Shown one piece after another: positions 43,928-47,127 of a stretch of DNA of 47,127 nt (positions are counted from its first letter, which is position 1; each line of letters begins with the position of its first letter). The translations under genes were made by a program, and so were the position numbers. Below the pieces are notes generated by a model. The model worked only from the letters and a program-made list of their open reading frames with translations. It had not been told where the DNA came from and made no database searches. This DNA comes from an uncultured Pseudomonadota bacterium (GTDB taxonomy: Bacteria; Myxococcota_A; UBA796; SXON01), in the NCBI GenBank assembly GCA_903959175.1, contig CAJBVW010000015.1:1-47127 (forward strand), given 5' to 3'.

Positions 43928-46900
43928 CTGCTGACCCTGCTCGTCCTGGCGTGCGCGCCCTACCCCGAAGGCCTCCGCGCGACCCCCGCGGGGGGCGGCC
44001 CGCTCGTCACGATCGACTGGGACGCCGAGCCCCTCCCGAACGTGCCGTTCCCGACGGATCTGGCCACGAAGACGGACCCGACGAGCCCCACCGGGCTGCG
44101 CCTCAACATCGAGACGGCCACCCGCACCGCCGTGGAGAAGCGCTCCCGCGAGCACATCAACCAGCTCACGGGCTTCGGCATCTACTCGCCGATCACCGTC
44201 GCGTTCGACGCGCCGCTCGACCTCGACAACGTGCACGCGCGCCACACGGCGGATCCCAACCTCGGCGACGCCCAGTTCGCGGACGACGCCTTCTACCTGC
44301 TCGACGTCGACCCCGCCTCGCCCGACTACGGGAAGCCCGTCGCGCTCGACGTGGGCCACGGCCGCTACCCGCTCGACGTGCCGAACCCCAACCGCTACTT
44401 CCCGAACGACAGCCGCGCCGCGTGCCCGAGCTTCGTGTTCGACACCGTGTCCGAGGACCTCGACGGCGACGGCGTCCTCGACTGGGGCGAGGACACCGAC
44501 AACGACGGCATCCTCGACGTGCCCAACGTCTGGCCGGACGGCGGCGACCCCCGCGACGACCTGCTGACCTGGTACGAGAAGTCCACCAACACCCTCATCT
44601 TCCGCCCGGTGCGCCCGCTGCGCGAGGAGACCACCTACGCCGTCGTCCTCACCGACCGCCTCGTTGGCACGGACGGGAGCCCGGTGCGCTCGCCGTGGGC
44701 GTGGGTCAACCACCTGCGCCAGACCGAGGCCCTGCGCCCGGTCGGCGGCGCGCTCGGCGCCTTCGGCCTCTCGGCGGACAACGTCGCCTTCGCGTGGACC
44801 TTCACCACCGGAAACGTCACGGGGGACCTCGTGGATGCCCGCCGCGGCCTGCTCGGAGAGGGCTCCCTCGCCGCGATGGACGCCGCGTTCCCCGAGGGCG
44901 TCGGGGAGGCCCTGCCGGTCCACGAGATCGACGGGCTCGATCCCTACCGGCTCCCGGTCGATCGCCTCATCGGCACGCTCGCTTCGCTCGGGTTGTTCCC
45001 GGACGAGAGCGCCGACGCGTTGACAGACAACTATGGCACGTTTGCGGACGTGCTCGTGGGTGGGTCGTTCACCACCCCCAACCTCCTCGGCGAGCCCGGG
45101 CAGGCCCAGGCGGCGTGGCCCGAGGTCGACGACTCCGACGACTACTGGCAGATCGACGGGTTCAACGCCACCTACTCGGCCCGCGCCGAGCGCGTGGTGT
45201 TCACCTGCGTCCTGCCCAAGAACGTGCCGCAGCCGGCGCCGGTGGTGGTCTTCGGGCACGGCTACGGCTCGTCCCGCTTCGATTTTCTCGGCTTCTCCTG
45301 GGCGTTCACCCGCATGGGCTACGCCGCGTGCGCCTTCGACTACCCGGGCCACGGCCCCACGGTCAACCCCGACGAGGAAGCCCTCATCGAGGGGGTCCTC
45401 GGCGCGACGGGCCTCGTGCCCTTCTACGAGCACCTCAAGGACGCCCGCTTCCGCGACCTGGACAACGACGGCGTGCCCGACTCCGGCGGCGACCAGTGGT
45501 CCGCGGACGGCTTCCACACCCGCGACATGGTGCGGCAGGCCGCGCTCGACCACGCCCAGTTCATCGACAGCCTCCGCGCGTGCGGCACCGGCACGATGGA
45601 CGAGGGTGGAACCGCGATCGTGAGCTGCGACTGGGACCAGGACGGCACCCCCGACATCGGCGGGCCCGACGTGGAGTACGACGTGATCGGCGGCTCGCTC
45701 GGCGGCATCAACGTGGCGGTGGCGGCGGGCGTCGTGGACGAGGTGACCGCGTGGGCGCCGGTGGTGCCCGGCGGCGGGCTGCTCGACGTCGCGATGCGCA
45801 CGGAGATCGGCGGCGCGGTCGAGGCCATGCACGGTCGCATCGTCTCTCCGTTGTTCCTCGGGTATCCGGTCGAGGGCGGGGGCCTCCGCGTCACTCAGAT
45901 GGTCAACTCCGTGACCGAGATGGAGGAGCGGGACGTCGTCACGCTCCCGAGCTTCCCGGCCGGCGGCCGCGTGGTCGTCGAGAACCTCAGCAACGGCGAG
46001 ACCCGCGAGGGCTACGTCCCCGTCGACGGCACCTTCCGCCTCGGCATCCCGGCGGACGCCGCGAGCGCCTGGGACAAGCGTCAGCTCGCCGGCATCCCGC
46101 TCGACGGCCCCGCCGAGGGCGCGACCTTCCCGCTCACGGACACCACCGCCGCCGGCGACTCCCTCCGCCTGACCTTCTACGATGCCGACGGGACCGAGGT
46201 CGCTTCGGTGTCGACCTGGGAGGCCGACGTGACCTTCGAGGGCGTGACCTACCCGGCCGGCGCGCCGCTGGTGGCCCTCGCCGAGGGCCTCGGGTACGTC
46301 CGCGGGACCCCGGAGCTGCGCCGCGCGGCCTTCGTGCTCTCGGCGATGCTCGAGCCCGGTGACCCCATCGCCTACGCCCGCTTCTACACCGAGGAGCCGC
46401 TGGAGTCCGTGGGCGGCCGCCCGCGCAACGTCCTCCTGATGCCGACGCCCGGCGACAGTATCGTGAGCATCAACACCGGGATCGCGCTCGCCCGCGCCGC
46501 CGGTTGGCTCGACGACTCCGAGGTGGATCCCCGCTACGGCACCTCCGTCGACCGCTTCCTCATCGACCGCCGCGTGGTGCAGGGCCTCGAGGAATTCGGC
46601 CCCTACGTGTGCGCGGACGGCACGCCGTGCCTCTTCGACGCCGACGACCTCGACCAGGGCACCGACGGCACCGGCGCCACCTCGGACGCCCCCCTCCGCG
46701 TCGTGATGGAGTCGAGCTCGGGCACCAGCGGCCTGCGGCTCCCGTACGTCCGCAGGACGGGCACGCACGGCTTCGCCACCCCCGAACCCGACCGCGCCTT
46801 CGACACCGCCACGTTCGCGACGATGCAGATCGCGTCCTACTTCCTGGACAAGGGCGCGTTCATCCGCGACGACCTCTGCCTCGAGGACGCCTCCTGCGCC

Positions 46901-47044
46901 TGGATCCCGCAGCTCGAGGGCGCGGGGGACACCGACACCGGGACCACCGACACCGGGACCACCGACACCGGGACCAGCGACACGGGAGGCGCCGCACCGC
47001 CGGCCGCCGGGCGCGCGCGCAGCGGCAAGGGAGGTGCGCGATGA
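43928..47044 (+). CDS. Very large alpha/beta-hydrolase lipoprotein (lipase-like), CTG start
   Basis: CTG at 43928 stands six bases after GAGG (43918-43921) and opens LLTLLVLAC, then APYPEG. No ATG, GTG or TTG can give this signal: the frame is closed by TGA at 43874, and the first ATG is 44042, past the lipid-anchor Cys. The protein has 1038 residues. Residues about 20-400 form N-terminal domains like those of bacterial virulence-factor lipases (PVTIDWDAE-type start, an Asp-rich DGDGVLDWGEDTDNDG loop). The hydrolase core has VVVFGHGYGSSRFDFLG (oxyanion loop) and the nucleophile elbow GGSLGG (Ser about 590). The end is a DTGTT repeat and a basic tail. It follows the CotH gene by 51 bases. Confidence 0.75.
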   Translation: MLTLLVLACAPYPEGLRATPAGGGPLVTIDWDAEPLPNVPFPTDLATKTDPTSPTGLRLNIETATRTAVEKRSREHINQLTGFGIYSPITVAFDAPLDLDNVHARHTADPNLGDAQFADDAFYLLDVDPASPDYGKPVALDVGHGRYPLDVPNPNRYFPNDSRAACPSFVFDTVSEDLDGDGVLDWGEDTDNDGILDVPNVWPDGGDPRDDLLTWYEKSTNTLIFRPVRPLREETTYAVVLTDRLVGTDGSPVRSPWAWVNHLRQTEALRPVGGALGAFGLSADNVAFAWTFTTGNVTGDLVDARRGLLGEGSLAAMDAAFPEGVGEALPVHEIDGLDPYRLPVDRLIGTLASLGLFPDESADALTDNYGTFADVLVGGSFTTPNLLGEPGQAQAAWPEVDDSDDYWQIDGFNATYSARAERVVFTCVLPKNVPQPAPVVVFGHGYGSSRFDFLGFSWAFTRMGYAACAFDYPGHGPTVNPDEEALIEGVLGATGLVPFYEHLKDARFRDLDNDGVPDSGGDQWSADGFHTRDMVRQAALDHAQFIDSLRACGTGTMDEGGTAIVSCDWDQDGTPDIGGPDVEYDVIGGSLGGINVAVAAGVVDEVTAWAPVVPGGGLLDVAMRTEIGGAVEAMHGRIVSPLFLGYPVEGGGLRVTQMVNSVTEMEERDVVTLPSFPAGGRVVVENLSNGETREGYVPVDGTFRLGIPADAASAWDKRQLAGIPLDGPAEGATFPLTDTTAAGDSLRLTFYDADGTEVASVSTWEADVTFEGVTYPAGAPLVALAEGLGYVRGTPELRRAAFVLSAMLEPGDPIAYARFYTEEPLESVGGRPRNVLLMPTPGDSIVSINTGIALARAAGWLDDSEVDPRYGTSVDRFLIDRRVVQGLEEFGPYVCADGTPCLFDADDLDQGTDGTGATSDAPLRVVMESSSGTSGLRLPYVRRTGTHGFATPEPDRAFDTATFATMQIASYFLDKGAFIRDDLCLEDASCAWIPQLEGAGDTDTGTTDTGTTDTGTSDTGGAAPPAAGRARSGKGGAR
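46928..46986. repeat. 15-bp tandem repeat coding Asp-Thr-Gly-Thr-Thr
   Basis: ACCGACACCGGGACC occurs three times in a row (46931-46975), followed by a diverged copy. It encodes the DTGTTDTGTTDTGTS spacer near the C-terminus of the hydrolase. The units are in frame, like the other Asp-Thr spacers of this window, but sit at the C-terminal end. Confidence 0.8.
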
Positions 47045-47127
47045 TCGCCCTCTCCCTCCTGTTCCCCATCGCCTACGCCGAGGATCCCTCGATCCTGCCC
47101 GCCCCCGCCGCGCCGCCCGCCGCCGAG
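47041..47127 (+). CDS. Start of an exported protein (partial)
   Basis: The ATG at 47041 overlaps the hydrolase stop (ATGA). The 29 residues visible are a signal peptide with signal-peptidase-I-like site (MIALSLLFPIAYA, then EDPSILPAPAAPPAAE). The gene runs off the window. It is coupled to the hydrolase, and the Pro/Ala-rich mature start suggests an envelope protein. Confidence 0.7.
   Translation, partial: MIALSLLFPIAYAEDPSILPAPAAPPAAE

Noticed and set aside
43787-46768. 993-codon minus-strand frame opposite the hydrolase
   Set aside because: It is the shadow of the hydrolase gene, composed of Val/Gly/Arg/Glu without any recognisable motif.

Overview
The window is very GC-rich and gene-dense, with strong G/C preference at third codon positions. 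Its content suggests a member of the Myxococcota or a related uncultured predatory or social delta-lineage bacterium. The evidence is the number of lipoproteins with Asp-Thr spacer repeats, a MopE-type metal-binding/beta-helix lipoprotein, CotH-family and SET-domain proteins, and a GlnRS with a YqeY/GatB-like tail. This is inference; there is no rRNA, tRNA, CRISPR array or recognisable insertion sequence to fix the taxonomy.

Layout. 1-2509: the end of an unknown gene, a fibrinogen-domain lipoprotein with an apparent one-base frameshift, a DUF6340-like lipoprotein and a tiny frameshifted exported peptide. 2679-7325: the large one-chain FGAM synthase purL, then an unknown lipoprotein. 7333-11131 (minus): a three-gene ABC exporter operon whose last permease is fused to a CPBP intramembrane protease. 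11266-12736: an RluA-type pseudouridine synthase overlapping an unknown gene. 12752-14851 (minus): a greB - membrane-anchored protein - HTTM protein operon. 14880-17606: a minimal lipoprotein with a TTG start and a large lipoprotein with an (alpha/alpha)6 glycosidase/epimerase-like half. 17637-22542 (minus): an unknown protein, a second Asp-Thr-spacer lipoprotein, a polytopic membrane protein and a Gly/Gln/Met-repeat lipoprotein. 22678-25259: the MopE-like lipoprotein and an unknown exported protein. 25279-26334 (minus): two lipoproteins built from paired cysteines.

26385-38261 is dominated by large polytopic GT-C-like (YfhO/GT39-type) membrane proteins. Four look like divergent paralogues and one is a GT39 protein with a TPR-like tail. 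Most overlap a gene for an exported or anchored partner (a lipoprotein, a single-TM protein or an SGNH hydrolase) by a few bases. Together they look like machinery for building or decorating a surface glycan or lipid-linked sugar, but no substrate can be read from the sequence. 38437-47127 holds a SET-domain protein, glnS, a CotH-family lipoprotein, a very large alpha/beta-hydrolase lipoprotein and the start of another exported protein.

Two window-wide oddities stand out. First, at least nine lipoprotein signal peptides have no Lys/Arg in the n-region, some as short as MLLLLAC, and several have starts fixed by good Shine-Dalgarno sequences. Second, in at least four genes (9225, 24459, 31206, 43928) the only sensible start codon is CTG. 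Start codons at tightly overlapping gene pairs include ATGA, GTGA, TTGA and apparently CTGA.
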